From Wolinella sp052173415 (GTDB taxonomy: Bacteria; Campylobacterota; Campylobacteria; Campylobacterales; Helicobacteraceae), in the NCBI GenBank assembly GCA_052173415.1, contig JBQMYQ010000004.1:1-64000 (forward strand): 64,000 nt of DNA, given 5' to 3'. Made by a program: the position numbers and the translations under genes. Position 1 is the first letter of the stretch, and every line of letters begins with the position of its first letter. This document shows, one piece after another, positions 44,604-52,832 of this stretch. Below the pieces are notes generated by a model. It saw only the letters and a program-made list of their open reading frames with translations. It was not told where the DNA came from and did not search any database.

Positions 44604-46391
44604 CTACTCAACCGTTACACTTTTGGCGAGATTCCTCGGCATATCGACATCATTCCCTAGGCGAATTGCAATCTCTAGGGCAAGCAACTGCAAAACGACC
44701 ATCATTTCAAAAAACTCCTCCATGTAGCTCTCACACTTGGGGATTAGAAGCAGGTCATCAGCCCCATCAAAAGGAATCGGCGTAATCGCACAAATCGTCG
44801 CATCTCTTGCAGCAAGCTCCTCGACATTGCTCTTAATCTTCTCATGAAGAAGATTCAAAGGCATGAGTGCCACAGTGAAAAGCTCACTATCCGCAAGTGC
44901 GATGGGTCCGTGCTTCATCTCGCCACTAGGATAGCCCTCAGCGTGCAAATAGCTAATCTCTTTGAGCTTCAACGCCCCCTCCAGCGCGAGCGGATAGAAA
45001 ATATCACGTCCGATAAAGAAGAATCCATGCCCATGGAGGTAGCGTTTAGAGAGCTTTTTGATGCGCTCATGCACCTTTTCATCGACCTTAGTGCATTTAG
45101 CCGCTTGTATCATGGAGCGAACCTGCGCTTCGCAAGAATCCTTGCCGATACTTTTACGAATCTGCGCTAAATAAAGGGCGAACATCCACAACACCATCAC
45201 CTGCGTCGCAAAGGCTTTGGTGCTCGCGACCCCCTTCTCGATTCCTGCACGGGTGAGGATCGTGCGATCTGCTTCACGGACAATTGAGCTATTATCAACA
45301 TTACAGATTGCAAGGGTTTTTAATCCCGCGCATTTTGCCTGCTTCAGAGCCTCAAGCGTATCCGCCGTCTCGCCACTTTGACTGATCACGATAAAAAGCT
45401 CGCCCTCTTTAAAAATCGGCTCGCGATAGCGCAATTCGCTGGCGATCGCCACGTTGGTCTTAATCTTTGCATACCGCTCCAAAAGGTAGCTCCCCGCAAG
45501 AGCGGCGTGATAGCTCGTCCCACACGCACAAATCGTAAGCTCATTTACTCCCTGCAAAAACTGCTCCTCCACCTCTTCAAAGCGGATTTTCAGGGAATCG
45601 ACTCGCCCCATCATCGTCTCGACGAGCACACGATGCTGCTCGTAAATCTCCTTTTCCATAAAATAGCGATGCCCCTCTTTTTGCGCATAAACCCGATTGA
45701 CACTCAGCGCTTTGGTAGTTTTCAAAGAGGAAAAAGCCTCAAGATCCATATAGCCCACCGCGCCATCTTCAAGGTAGGAGACCGTGTCCGCATAGCCGAT
45801 GAGTGGCGCATCAGAGGAGGCGAAATAGACCCCATCGCCACCCCGCCCGATGATGAGTGGCGAGCCGTTTTTCGCATAATAGATACGATCGGGGCTTTTT
45901 TTAGTGATCAGCAAAATCGCATACGCACCCTTAAGAGAATCGATCGTCGCTTTAAAAGCTTCAAAAGGATCGGGGAATCTCTGAAGTTTGTTCTCAAAAA
46001 GGCGGACAATCACTTCGGTATCCGTCTGAGAGAGAAACGGATTCCCACATTTGAGCAGCTCCTCTTTAAGCTCTTGATAATTCTCGATAATGCCGTTATG
46101 AACGACGTTTGAAAACTCGGCGACCTGTGGATGGGCGTTATTCTCCGTAGGCTTCCCATGCGTCGCCCAGCGCGTATGTCCAATCGCCACGCCAAACCCA
46201 AGCGAGGTAAAATTTTTGCACTTATTTTCGAGATTTTCCAAGCGTCCAACGGCCTTAAACACGGATAATTCGCCCTCATGAAGTATGGAGATTCCTGCTG
46301 AGTCATAGCCACGATATTCAAGCTCTCGTAACCCCTCGATGAGAATCGACTTTTTCTCGTTATTCCCGATATATCCGACGATTCCACACAT
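44604..46391 (-). CDS. glmS: Glucosamine-fructose-6-phosphate aminotransferase
   Basis: Makes glucosamine 6-phosphate from fructose 6-phosphate and glutamine, the entry to peptidoglycan and LPS amino sugars. 595 residues. The N-terminal nucleophile is Cys2 (MCGIVGYIG), followed by ELEYRGYDSAGIS and GHTRWATHGKPTENNAHPQ; two SIS domains (about 275-420 and 445-585) with CGTSYHAALAG, SQSGETADTLEAL and the C-terminal PRNLAKSVTVE. No glmS ribozyme-like leader is recognisable upstream. The upstream 44411-44603 gap (on the 3' side) shows nothing supportable. Confidence 0.95.
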   Translation of the reverse strand: MCGIVGYIGNNEKKSILIEGLRELEYRGYDSAGISILHEGELSVFKAVGRLENLENKCKNFTSLGFGVAIGHTRWATHGKPTENNAHPQVAEFSNVVHNGIIENYQELKEELLKCGNPFLSQTDTEVIVRLFENKLQRFPDPFEAFKATIDSLKGAYAILLITKKSPDRIYYAKNGSPLIIGRGGDGVYFASSDAPLIGYADTVSYLEDGAVGYMDLEAFSSLKTTKALSVNRVYAQKEGHRYFMEKEIYEQHRVLVETMMGRVDSLKIRFEEVEEQFLQGVNELTICACGTSYHAALAGSYLLERYAKIKTNVAIASELRYREPIFKEGELFIVISQSGETADTLEALKQAKCAGLKTLAICNVDNSSIVREADRTILTRAGIEKGVASTKAFATQVMVLWMFALYLAQIRKSIGKDSCEAQVRSMIQAAKCTKVDEKVHERIKKLSKRYLHGHGFFFIGRDIFYPLALEGALKLKEISYLHAEGYPSGEMKHGPIALADSELFTVALMPLNLLHEKIKSNVEELAARDATICAITPIPFDGADDLLLIPKCESYMEEFFEMMVVLQLLALEIAIRLGNDVDMPRNLAKSVTVE

Positions 46392-46553
46392 AAATAACCT
46401 TTAAAAAATAGATCGTATTAAAATTGGGTATTATCTCAAAAATTTCATGTTTTTTCATTTAATCATGAGTGCAAACCCTGCCTCAAAAGCGGTAAAACCT
46501 CAGCTTTTAGCTACTATTTATCTAAATGCTGCATAATATAGTCATCATTAAGT

Positions 46554-46569
46554 GATAATGATTTTCATC
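46554..46569 (+). promoter_or_regulatory. Fur-box-like site
   Basis: GATAATGATTTTCATC matches about 14 of 19 positions of the classic Fur consensus when extended to 46572 and contains the GATAATGAT half intact. A TG..CATAAT -10-like element lies just upstream at about 46528-46537, and the small basic-protein gene starts 24 bases downstream, so binding would sit between promoter and gene. Confidence 0.4.
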
Positions 46570-46592
46570 TTTTAGAAAGGAGTCTGAAATCA

Positions 46593-46727
46593 ATGACACC
46601 CCCCAAGGATTTTCAGTTCGATTCTCAAAAAATCATTCTAGGAGCAATAAAAGGCTCAAAAGCGGTAAAAAATTACTTCAAAGATAAGGAGAAGAGCACC
46701 AAGGCGCGATCACGCGCAAAAAAATAG
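46593..46727 (+). CDS. 44-residue basic protein of unknown function
   Basis: Begins MTPPKDFQFDSQKIILGA and ends KARSRAKK; the C-terminal half is strongly Lys/Arg-rich. An AAAGGAG ribosome site (46577-46583) precedes the ATG at good spacing. It is the only supportable gene in the 425 bases between glmS and pldA. A Fur-like site and a possible -10 box are in front, which suggests iron-responsive expression. Family not recognised. The short length keeps the call modest. Confidence 0.5.
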   Translation: MTPPKDFQFDSQKIILGAIKGSKAVKNYFKDKEKSTKARSRAKK

Positions 46728-46816
46728 CACAACCTTTATAGGAATCTAGTGCTTTTACGTGCGGATTTTGGGCTATGTTGCTACAATGGTAGCCCAAAAT
46801 TCTGCGAAGGATTCCC

Positions 46817-47947
46817 GTGCGTGCGCTACTTTTATTTCTTACCTTTTCTCTACTTTATGCTTCTGAAATTTTAAGGAATCCAGCCCTAAATAACATGCCA
46901 AGAGAGCTGACACTGTGGCACACATATAGCAACGGACAAAGTCGCATTTTAGAGAGTTTAAAGCTAGATGAAGAGGAGAAAAGTTTAGAGATTTTACTCC
47001 CCACACAGGATAAAAAAGATCCACAAATCCTCCACATTACGATCACAAAAGAGCCAAAAGGCACGCCCAATATCGAAACCTCTCTTGGCAAAGAGCAGCT
47101 AAAAATCGTCGATTTGCGCCCCGAAAAAGAGAAAAAGCCCTTGGAAAACGTCAATAAAGCGGAGTTTGAGCGTCTATACAGAGAATACAAAGATCATCGG
47201 CGACTTTTTGGCGCATTTCTGGGAATCGAGCCCTATAAAGAGAACTACCTCCTGCCCTATTCACACAGTTTTCGCCCACGAGAAGGGGAAAAACAGCATG
47301 AAGCGAAATTCCAAATCAGCTTCAAGACACTCCTCACATCAAATATTTTCGGCACATCGCTTGATCTTTATCTCGCCTACACGCAACGCTCGTTTTGGCA
47401 AGTTTATGACGGCGAGGATTCCCGCCCTTTTAGGGAGAGCAACTATGAACCTGAAATCTTTTTCTCCTATCCTCTTGAGATTCCGCTCTTTGGAGGCGTG
47501 ATTGAACAGCTCTATTTCGGGCTAAATCACGAAAGCAACGGAAAGGACGTGCAAAAATCCAGAAGCTGGAATCGCGCCTTTATCGGGGCTGTCTATAATA
47601 ATGGGGGATTTTTTCTTGCGCTTAAGGGCTGGCATCGCTTCAAAGAGAAAGAAAAGCTCTATACAAATGACCCGCGCGGAGATGATAATCCAAAAATTGA
47701 GCGATATTTAGGGCATGGCGAAATGAAGGTCGGATATTTTCACGCGCCTCATCTCATCACCGCGACCCTGCGCAACAACCTAAACGTCCGAGGCGAGAAC
47801 AGAGGCTCGATTTTGCTTGATTACTCCTACCCGTTGCAACGCAGTATCCACGCCTATGTGCAATATTTCAACGGCTATGGGGAATCGCTCATCGATTATG
47901 ACAAAAGTGTTGAGCGTGTAGGAATTGGCATGATATTCACGCGATGA
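46817..47947 (+). CDS. pldA: Outer-membrane phospholipase A
   Basis: Outer-membrane beta-barrel lipase that hydrolyses phospholipids misplaced in the outer leaflet; in Helicobacter it affects acid survival and colonisation. GTG start, 376 residues, signal peptide about 1-16 (LLLFLTFSLLYAS). The N-terminal ~120 residues are a periplasmic/extra domain. The barrel starts around YLLPYSHSF; LAYTQRSFWQVYD and the active-site box NHESNG with His238 and Ser240 are intact, so it is probably active. The stop is 6 bases from the end of the convergent kinase gene. Confidence 0.88.
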   Translation: MRALLLFLTFSLLYASEILRNPALNNMPRELTLWHTYSNGQSRILESLKLDEEEKSLEILLPTQDKKDPQILHITITKEPKGTPNIETSLGKEQLKIVDLRPEKEKKPLENVNKAEFERLYREYKDHRRLFGAFLGIEPYKENYLLPYSHSFRPREGEKQHEAKFQISFKTLLTSNIFGTSLDLYLAYTQRSFWQVYDGEDSRPFRESNYEPEIFFSYPLEIPLFGGVIEQLYFGLNHESNGKDVQKSRSWNRAFIGAVYNNGGFFLALKGWHRFKEKEKLYTNDPRGDDNPKIERYLGHGEMKVGYFHAPHLITATLRNNLNVRGENRGSILLDYSYPLQRSIHAYVQYFNGYGESLIDYDKSVERVGIGMIFTR

Positions 47948-47953
47948 GCACTT

Positions 47954-49114
47954 TTAGGAAATCTGCACAAACTTTCTGAGTTTGTAGATGAATTTACTCC
48001 CCTTTTTGGGCTCTGATTCCACGATTATGGATATTTTATGCTTAGCGCAGATACTTTTAACGATATTTAGCCCGATTCCGAACCCGCCTTGAATATCATC
48101 TCCGCGATAATAACGCTCAAAAATCAGCTTCGGATCTTTGATCCCGATTCCCTCATCTTCGCACACAAAGCACAAAAATCCCTCCTCTACACTGAGCGAG
48201 ACGGTAATATTCTTCTTAGGCAGACTGTATTTCAGCGCATTTGAAAGGGTATTGTCAATGAGACGCTGAAGCTCTAAGTGGTGAATCTCAACCCAAATCC
48301 CCTTGATGATTTTTGAAGTAATTGTAATTTCTTTAACTTTTGCAATCATGCTGAAATAGTCCAATCGATCCTCTAAAATCACGGAAATATTGCTATTTGA
48401 CGCTCCATGCTGCATGCGTTTATTTTTAATAAAATATTCAATATCTTCATAGACATGCGAAAGGACTTTTAACGCCGCTTTAGTGCGCTCAAAACCTCGA
48501 TGATTTCCAAAATATTCTTCCAAAAGCTCGATATTTAAGGACATAATCCCTAGGGGCGTGCGAAGCTCGTGCATTACATCTTTAAAAAACGTATTCATGC
48601 GGGTGTTTGCGCGTTCAAAAGGCTCAATCGAGCGTCGAATAATCCAAAAAGAGCAGAGAAAAATTAGGAGAATCACCAAACTGGTAAGCAAAAAAAGATC
48701 AAAAAAAATAAGACTGTAAGAAAACTCTTTAGAAATGATGAGATGGCGCGCACCAAGGACATTTTCATCTAGGGCACTTTGATAAAAAAGCTTCCCCTCC
48801 GCGTGTAAAAATTCCCCATCTTGCAGATGAGGTGGGGAATCCAAAAGTGAAAAAAGCACCTCGCCCTGCTCGTCGAGAATCGCTGAACGAAATATTAATG
48901 AACGTGGATAAATGAAATTAATCGTATCACTTTTCAGGGAGTAGAATTTATGCTTAAGCACGTGGGAGTATTCCAAAATCTCACTTTTTTGGCTCAATTC
49001 GGCATATTTAACCGCCAAAGAGGCGTAAAAAAGCAGAGGAATAAATCCGATAAGGATTACAAAAGCACTAAAAATTAGAGCGAAATTCAGAGCGACTTTA
49101 CGACTTTTTTGCAA
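47954..49114 (-). CDS. Membrane sensor histidine kinase
   Basis: 386 residues: TM1 (about 8-32), short periplasmic loop (33-130), TM2 (about 133-160), HisKA with the H box FFKDVMHELRTPLG (about 180), and HATPase_c with N box LIDNTLSNALKYS, G1 DEGIGI, F box and G2 GFGIGLNIVKSI. The periplasmic loop is small for direct ligand binding, and the operon contains a separate anchored sensor protein, so signal may come from that partner. Its 5' end overlaps the response regulator gene by 17 bases. Operon order: sensor, regulator, kinase, reading away from tsdA. Confidence 0.9.
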   Translation of the reverse strand: MQKSRKVALNFALIFSAFVILIGFIPLLFYASLAVKYAELSQKSEILEYSHVLKHKFYSLKSDTINFIYPRSLIFRSAILDEQGEVLFSLLDSPPHLQDGEFLHAEGKLFYQSALDENVLGARHLIISKEFSYSLIFFDLFLLTSLVILLIFLCSFWIIRRSIEPFERANTRMNTFFKDVMHELRTPLGIMSLNIELLEEYFGNHRGFERTKAALKVLSHVYEDIEYFIKNKRMQHGASNSNISVILEDRLDYFSMIAKVKEITITSKIIKGIWVEIHHLELQRLIDNTLSNALKYSLPKKNITVSLSVEEGFLCFVCEDEGIGIKDPKLIFERYYRGDDIQGGFGIGLNIVKSICAKHKISIIVESEPKKGSKFIYKLRKFVQIS

Positions 49115-49763
49115 TTTTATATCCCATGCCGCGTCTTGAGATGATAAGCTCCTTGTGGCTTTTTTCCCTAAGCCTTTTTACCATCATGCGAATATCGCTA
49201 TCGCCAATCTCCCTCCCATCCCACACATATTCCCTGATCGTCTCAATGCTGATAAAAATATCAACATTTTTTATGAATAAGATAAGAAGTTTCCGCTCTT
49301 TTTCGCTTAGGGGAATCGCGACATTTTTGTGCCACAAAATCTCAGTGGAGGGCTCAAAACTAAACTCAAACGCAAGGGCTATTTTTAGCGCAGTCGTATG
49401 AAAATGATATCTCCTAATCGCCTCTTGAATGCGATATTTCAGCTCTTTGAGCGAGAAAGGTTTGCGAATATAATCGCTACAACCAAGCTCATATCCGTGC
49501 ACTAAATTTACCTCATCAGTTAGAGAAGTGATGAAAATCACCGGGGTATTTTTCCCATATTTTCGTGCTTCGCGTAAAATTTCATAACCATCGATTCCCG
49601 GAACACGAATATCTAAAAGCAAAAGGTCGTAATTTTTTGTAAAAATAGCATCAAGTGCCTCTTCTCCATACGAAAAATCATCAACATCATACTCTAATGA
49701 TAAAAGCCAATCTTTGATCGATTCTTTATAATTATAATCATCTTCAAGAAGTAAAATTTTCAT
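49098..49763 (-). CDS. OmpR-family response regulator
   Basis: 221 residues. Receiver domain (1-118) with the acidic pocket LEDDY, phosphoacceptor Asp in LLLLDIRVPGIDGYE (about residue 53), Thr/Ser switch FITSLTD and Lys in IRKPFSLKELKYR. C-terminal winged-helix DNA-binding domain (about 125-221): LSEKERKLLILF, IREYVWDGREIGDSDIRMMV, RLREK and RRGMGYKI. Overlaps the sensor gene by 4 bases (ATGA) and the kinase gene by 17. The divergent tsdA promoter region has two TTGACGAT direct repeats 11 bases apart, the spacing used by this regulator class. Confidence 0.92.
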   Translation of the reverse strand: MKILLLEDDYNYKESIKDWLLSLEYDVDDFSYGEEALDAIFTKNYDLLLLDIRVPGIDGYEILREARKYGKNTPVIFITSLTDEVNLVHGYELGCSDYIRKPFSLKELKYRIQEAIRRYHFHTTALKIALAFEFSFEPSTEILWHKNVAIPLSEKERKLLILFIKNVDIFISIETIREYVWDGREIGDSDIRMMVKRLREKSHKELIISRRGMGYKIAKKS

Positions 49764-50717
49764 CTTATATTAACTTTCTTATTATGTTTATTTTTAGGAA
49801 TTAAATCATGAATATTTTCCGCTTGTTCATATTTTTGTTCTGTTTGCACGCGCTCAAAAAGGTAGAGAATCGAGGGCTCTTTTAAGAGTTTTTGCTCAAA
49901 AAAGATTCCCAAATAGCCTAATCTCTCGCCATTAAAATTAAAAAATGGCAAAAAACCAAACACAAATCCTTCGCTCTCAAGATAGCCGTTTTCAAGCACA
50001 TCGGAGTGAAGTTTACCCGTCAATTTTTCCACACACGTGTATGCACACGGACTGCTTACCAACACGTAGTCATCGATTTTAGGATTCTCTTTCATTCTAA
50101 TTGCAATATCCAAATGCTTACGTTCCATCAACACAAAAAAGTTGATTCCCCGCTCTAAAAGACGCTTTTGAATCTGCTTAAATCCCAAAATCACCTCCGC
50201 AGATCCCAAATATTCCCCCTCATTCATCATGGGGGAAATCGCCTTGATATTCAACCTCTGACCAAGCTCAATCGACCCCAAAGGACGCTGTGTCTCCTTT
50301 ACCCTTATAAGCCCGTGACGAAGGGAATTAAGCTCATTTCCGAAGGAGTTGAAATCCCAACTGTAAACATAAGTTTTGAGATCTTTTGTGTGGAGATGAA
50401 TGTCAAGCTCTTGAATATCAACCCCCGCTTTGAGGCGCTCAATCTGCTCAGTAATCTCCTTAAATAAAAGGGCACGATCTTGGCGAATAAAACCCTCTTT
50501 AATTTTTTCATTATTCGCAATTAATATCGCTAAAGAGAGGGCTTTATCAATTTCATATTCAATATATTCTTGAGCGATTCCTAAAGTAATTTCAACGCGC
50601 TCTTTTTTCTCTTTTAAATGAATTTTTTCATTAATTTTTAGCAACAAAAATATTATTCCAAATAATAAAACACAAAAAAAATATAAAGTAACTTAGATAG
50701 ATTTTCGCTAATCGCAT
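49760..50717 (-). pseudogene. Membrane-anchored periplasmic sensor protein, frameshifted at an A8 tract
   Basis: Only the part after a TTG at 50647 is open in frame (295 residues). Upstream, an ATG at 50715-50717 opens MRLAKIYLSYFIFF and then runs into T8 (plus-strand A8, 50674-50681). With T7 the frame continues CVLLFGIIFLLLKINEKIHL into the long ORF, giving one N-terminal membrane helix and a ~270-residue extracytoplasmic domain with the look of a Cache-type sensor (IAQEYIEYEIDKALSLAILI; later two PAS-like beta modules). CxxxC (PCAYTC) lies near residue 200 of the open part. No kinase domain. The state seen here is therefore OFF or an assembly error. I treat it as the input protein of the adjacent kinase. 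Confidence 0.65.
50674..50681. repeat. A8/T8 tract, candidate phase switch
   Basis: Eight A on the plus strand, inside the signal-anchor region of the sensor gene. Seven would join the ATG-started leader to the sensor ORF. Short for a contingency tract but in the right place. Confidence 0.5.
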
Positions 50718-50718
50718 G

Positions 50719-50751
50719 GTCAAAATTATATTATCAGAAAGTAATTTTGAC
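50719..50751. promoter_or_regulatory. Perfect 10-base inverted repeat in the sensor/tsdA divergent region
   Basis: GTCAAAATTA (50719-50728) and TAATTTTGAC (50742-50751) with 13 bases between; centre-to-centre distance is 23 bases. It begins directly before the sensor's ATG, so a bound protein or RNA hairpin would affect the sensor operon. Confidence 0.6.
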
Positions 50752-50765
50752 GATAAATTGACGAT
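50747..50765 (+). promoter_or_regulatory. TTGACGAT direct repeats, 11-base period, before tsdA
   Basis: TTGACGAT at 50747-50754 and 50758-50765 are exact direct repeats one helical turn apart, about 50 bases before the tsdA start. OmpR/PhoB-type regulators bind such tandem half-sites head-to-tail. The first copy overlaps the right arm of the inverted repeat. That the adjacent regulator binds here is inference. Confidence 0.55.
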
Positions 50766-50813
50766 GATTTTTTAGAATTCAAACTAACCTAATCTTGAGA
50801 AGGAGGAGAAGAG

Positions 50814-51938
50814 ATGGTTCGAGGAAAAATAGTCGTTCAAAGCTTGATGGGATTTTTAGTCATTAGCTCTCTTGTGAGTGTGAGCTTTGCTTTTGAACGC
50901 TGGACATTTGAGGGCAGAGGCAAGACGGGTTACCAAGGAGAGAAGATTGAGTGGATTGAGGGGGACAAAAATCCCGCACAACCACTCATTAAATACACCA
51001 CTTCGAAATTTAGCGGCGATCCATTCTGGGATACGCTAAATGCAAAGCCCATCGTGCCTGATAGCGTCTATGGCGAATTTGTTCGATACGGATACGAGCT
51101 CTTTGTCGATACGCAAGCGATCATAGGTCCAGAGGTTGCGGATCCGAAAATGCGCTATTTGGGGAATAACCTCTCCTGTAATAGTTGTCATTTGGGCGCA
51201 GGGACGACAAAATACGGCGCGGCTTTGGTCGATGTAATAGGCAATTTCCCGCAATATAGGAATCGTGAAGATACTCTAGGCACACTCAGCGCGCGAATTA
51301 ATGGCTGCATGCAACGAAGTATGAATGGTTATTCACTACCGGAAAATAGCCGCGAGATGAAGGCGTTTTTAGCCTATTTTCATTGGCTCGCTCAGGGGAT
51401 TCCTGTAGGGGCGAAAATCGAGGGACGAGGTCTTAAAACGGTTAATCGAAAAATGGTGCAACAAAATGCTTCAGATCCAATTAATGGTCAAGCGGTCTAT
51501 GAGCGTGAATGCGCCTCATGTCATGGGAAAAATGGCGAGGGTAAGCGCAGAGCTAGTGTAAATGGTCGGATTCCCGGGTATGAGTATCCACCACTTTGGG
51601 GAAGCGATGATACTTACAATACCGGCGCAGGAATGTATCGCACGCTCAAAGCTGCCGACTACATTAAAAGCACGATGCCTAAAGGCGCACCGACGCTAAG
51701 TGATAAGGACGCTTATGATGTGGCGGGGTATATTAATCAATACTCACATTACAGAGCAACAAAAATCAACCGTCAAAATGACTTCCCGGATCCTAAGGTG
51801 CGCGTCCCGGATCAGGATCAAATGGGAGTCTACGGTGCTCATGGAGAGCTTAAATATCCCGATGAGGGCAAAGGGCAGATGGATTATAAATTCGGACCTT
51901 ATAAGGGAATCATTAAACAAAAACCATCAACAAAATAG
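50814..51938 (+). CDS. tsdA: Thiosulfate dehydrogenase / tetrathionate reductase (TsdA, dihaem cytochrome c)
   Basis: Periplasmic dihaem cytochrome that interconverts thiosulfate and tetrathionate; in Campylobacter and Wolinella it can act as a tetrathionate reductase. 374 residues: signal peptide (1-27, ending SVSFA), haem 1 at CNSCH (122-126), the family's extra cysteine in NGCMQRSMNG (Cys165) expected as haem-1 ligand, haem 2 at CASCH (233-237) and a likely Met ligand at Met288 in STMPKGAP. Strong AAGGAGGAG ribosome site. Divergent from a three-gene sensor/kinase/regulator operon and followed by a small exported protein as in Wolinella (tsdA-tsdC). Class IV dihaem cytochromes of other kinds lack the Cys165 motif. 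Confidence 0.82.
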   Translation: MVRGKIVVQSLMGFLVISSLVSVSFAFERWTFEGRGKTGYQGEKIEWIEGDKNPAQPLIKYTTSKFSGDPFWDTLNAKPIVPDSVYGEFVRYGYELFVDTQAIIGPEVADPKMRYLGNNLSCNSCHLGAGTTKYGAALVDVIGNFPQYRNREDTLGTLSARINGCMQRSMNGYSLPENSREMKAFLAYFHWLAQGIPVGAKIEGRGLKTVNRKMVQQNASDPINGQAVYERECASCHGKNGEGKRRASVNGRIPGYEYPPLWGSDDTYNTGAGMYRTLKAADYIKSTMPKGAPTLSDKDAYDVAGYINQYSHYRATKINRQNDFPDPKVRVPDQDQMGVYGAHGELKYPDEGKGQMDYKFGPYKGIIKQKPSTK

Positions 51939-51949
51939 AGGGGGAATCG

Positions 51950-52450
51950 ATGAAAAAGAGAGTTTTATTCGGCTCATTTATGGGAATCGCGGTAGCTCTT
52001 TGTCTTAGCGGATACACGAGCACAAATCATCAAGCCACTAAAGGTGTCTCTAGTCCTTCCGTGTCGGGAATCGCCACCCAAATAGGCAGATTGCCCGATC
52101 AAAAAACTCCAATAAAAATCACAAAAAAAGGTAGAAACGTCGTTATGCTCTTCCCAGAACTAAAAAACAATATGGGTAAAAATTTTGAGCAAACGCCGTG
52201 TGAAGTGGAGTTTTTGCACAAAGGGAGCTATGAAAATCCTGCAGCTAAGGTAAAGAGCACGACCTATTTTGCACTATTGCCTAAGATGAATAATAATTGC
52301 GCGCTCTATCTTGAGACGCGCAGTGCGCAATATGGTGCGGAAAAATCGCCTCGATACCTTATAATAAATGAGGGAAAAAATGAAGCGAACTTTACTATTT
52401 CACGAGATGTTTTGGCACAAGAGCCCATTATTAAAGGGGTTTTAAAATAG
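51950..52450 (+). CDS. tsdC: TsdC-like exported protein
   Basis: 166 residues, 11 bases after tsdA with its own GGGGGAATC leader. N-terminal signal (MKKRVLFGSFMGIAVALCLS) with a Cys at position 18 in VALC; Leu in the -1 position is unusual for a lipobox, so lipidation is uncertain. Two further Cys (TPCEVEF and NNNCALYL) could pair in a disulfide. In Wolinella succinogenes the gene behind tsdA encodes a lipoprotein that raises TsdA's tetrathionate reductase activity; the name here rests on position and leader, not on a sequence search. Confidence 0.5.
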   Translation: MKKRVLFGSFMGIAVALCLSGYTSTNHQATKGVSSPSVSGIATQIGRLPDQKTPIKITKKGRNVVMLFPELKNNMGKNFEQTPCEVEFLHKGSYENPAAKVKSTTYFALLPKMNNNCALYLETRSAQYGAEKSPRYLIINEGKNEANFTISRDVLAQEPIIKGVLK

Positions 52451-52463
52451 CCCTTGATTTTTG

Positions 52464-52497
52464 CGATTCCCTCCTTCTCTCAAAAGGGCGGGAATCG
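52464..52497. terminator. Hairpin with paired hexamers between convergent tsdC and folB
   Basis: CGATTCCC (52464-52471) and GGGAATCG (52490-52497) form a perfect 8-base stem, both arms containing the dispersed hexamer. Lies between two genes that end toward each other, so it may serve both. Confidence 0.5.
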
Positions 52498-52508
52498 TGA
52501 AGCTGAAG

Positions 52509-52832
52509 TTAATAACTCTTCTTTAGCGTAGCACCAACGACACAATCACTTAAAATATCGGGCTTCCTAATCGTCAATTCTATCTCTTTAAACTCATCGA
52601 ACTTCTTTTTAATCACCTCGTGCAGATCGAACAGTGCCTCTTCAATAAGCCCAAAATGCGATTCCGCTATGTGGGCTAAAATTAGCTCCTTAAGCGCGAC
52701 ATAATCAGTATGGATTCCGTTAAAATCATAAGAAAATCTTCCATCAATGAGAATCCTCTGTGGTTGTTGACGCTCTTTAGTATCGATTCCTATGATGGCT
52801 TGGACTCGAAGATTTTCGATAATTAGCGTCAT
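52509..52832 (-). CDS. folB: Dihydroneopterin aldolase
   Basis: Folate pathway enzyme that cleaves dihydroneopterin to hydroxymethyl-dihydropterin. 107 residues, short but within the family as found in this phylum. The opening TLIIENLRVQAIIGIDTKERQQ with the pterin-region pattern, and the later ELTIRKPDILSDCVVGATLKK, match FolB/FolX. Its start overlaps plsY's end by 4 bases, one operon with plsY and gyrB. Confidence 0.75.
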   Translation of the reverse strand: MTLIIENLRVQAIIGIDTKERQQPQRILIDGRFSYDFNGIHTDYVALKELILAHIAESHFGLIEEALFDLHEVIKKKFDEFKEIELTIRKPDILSDCVVGATLKKSY

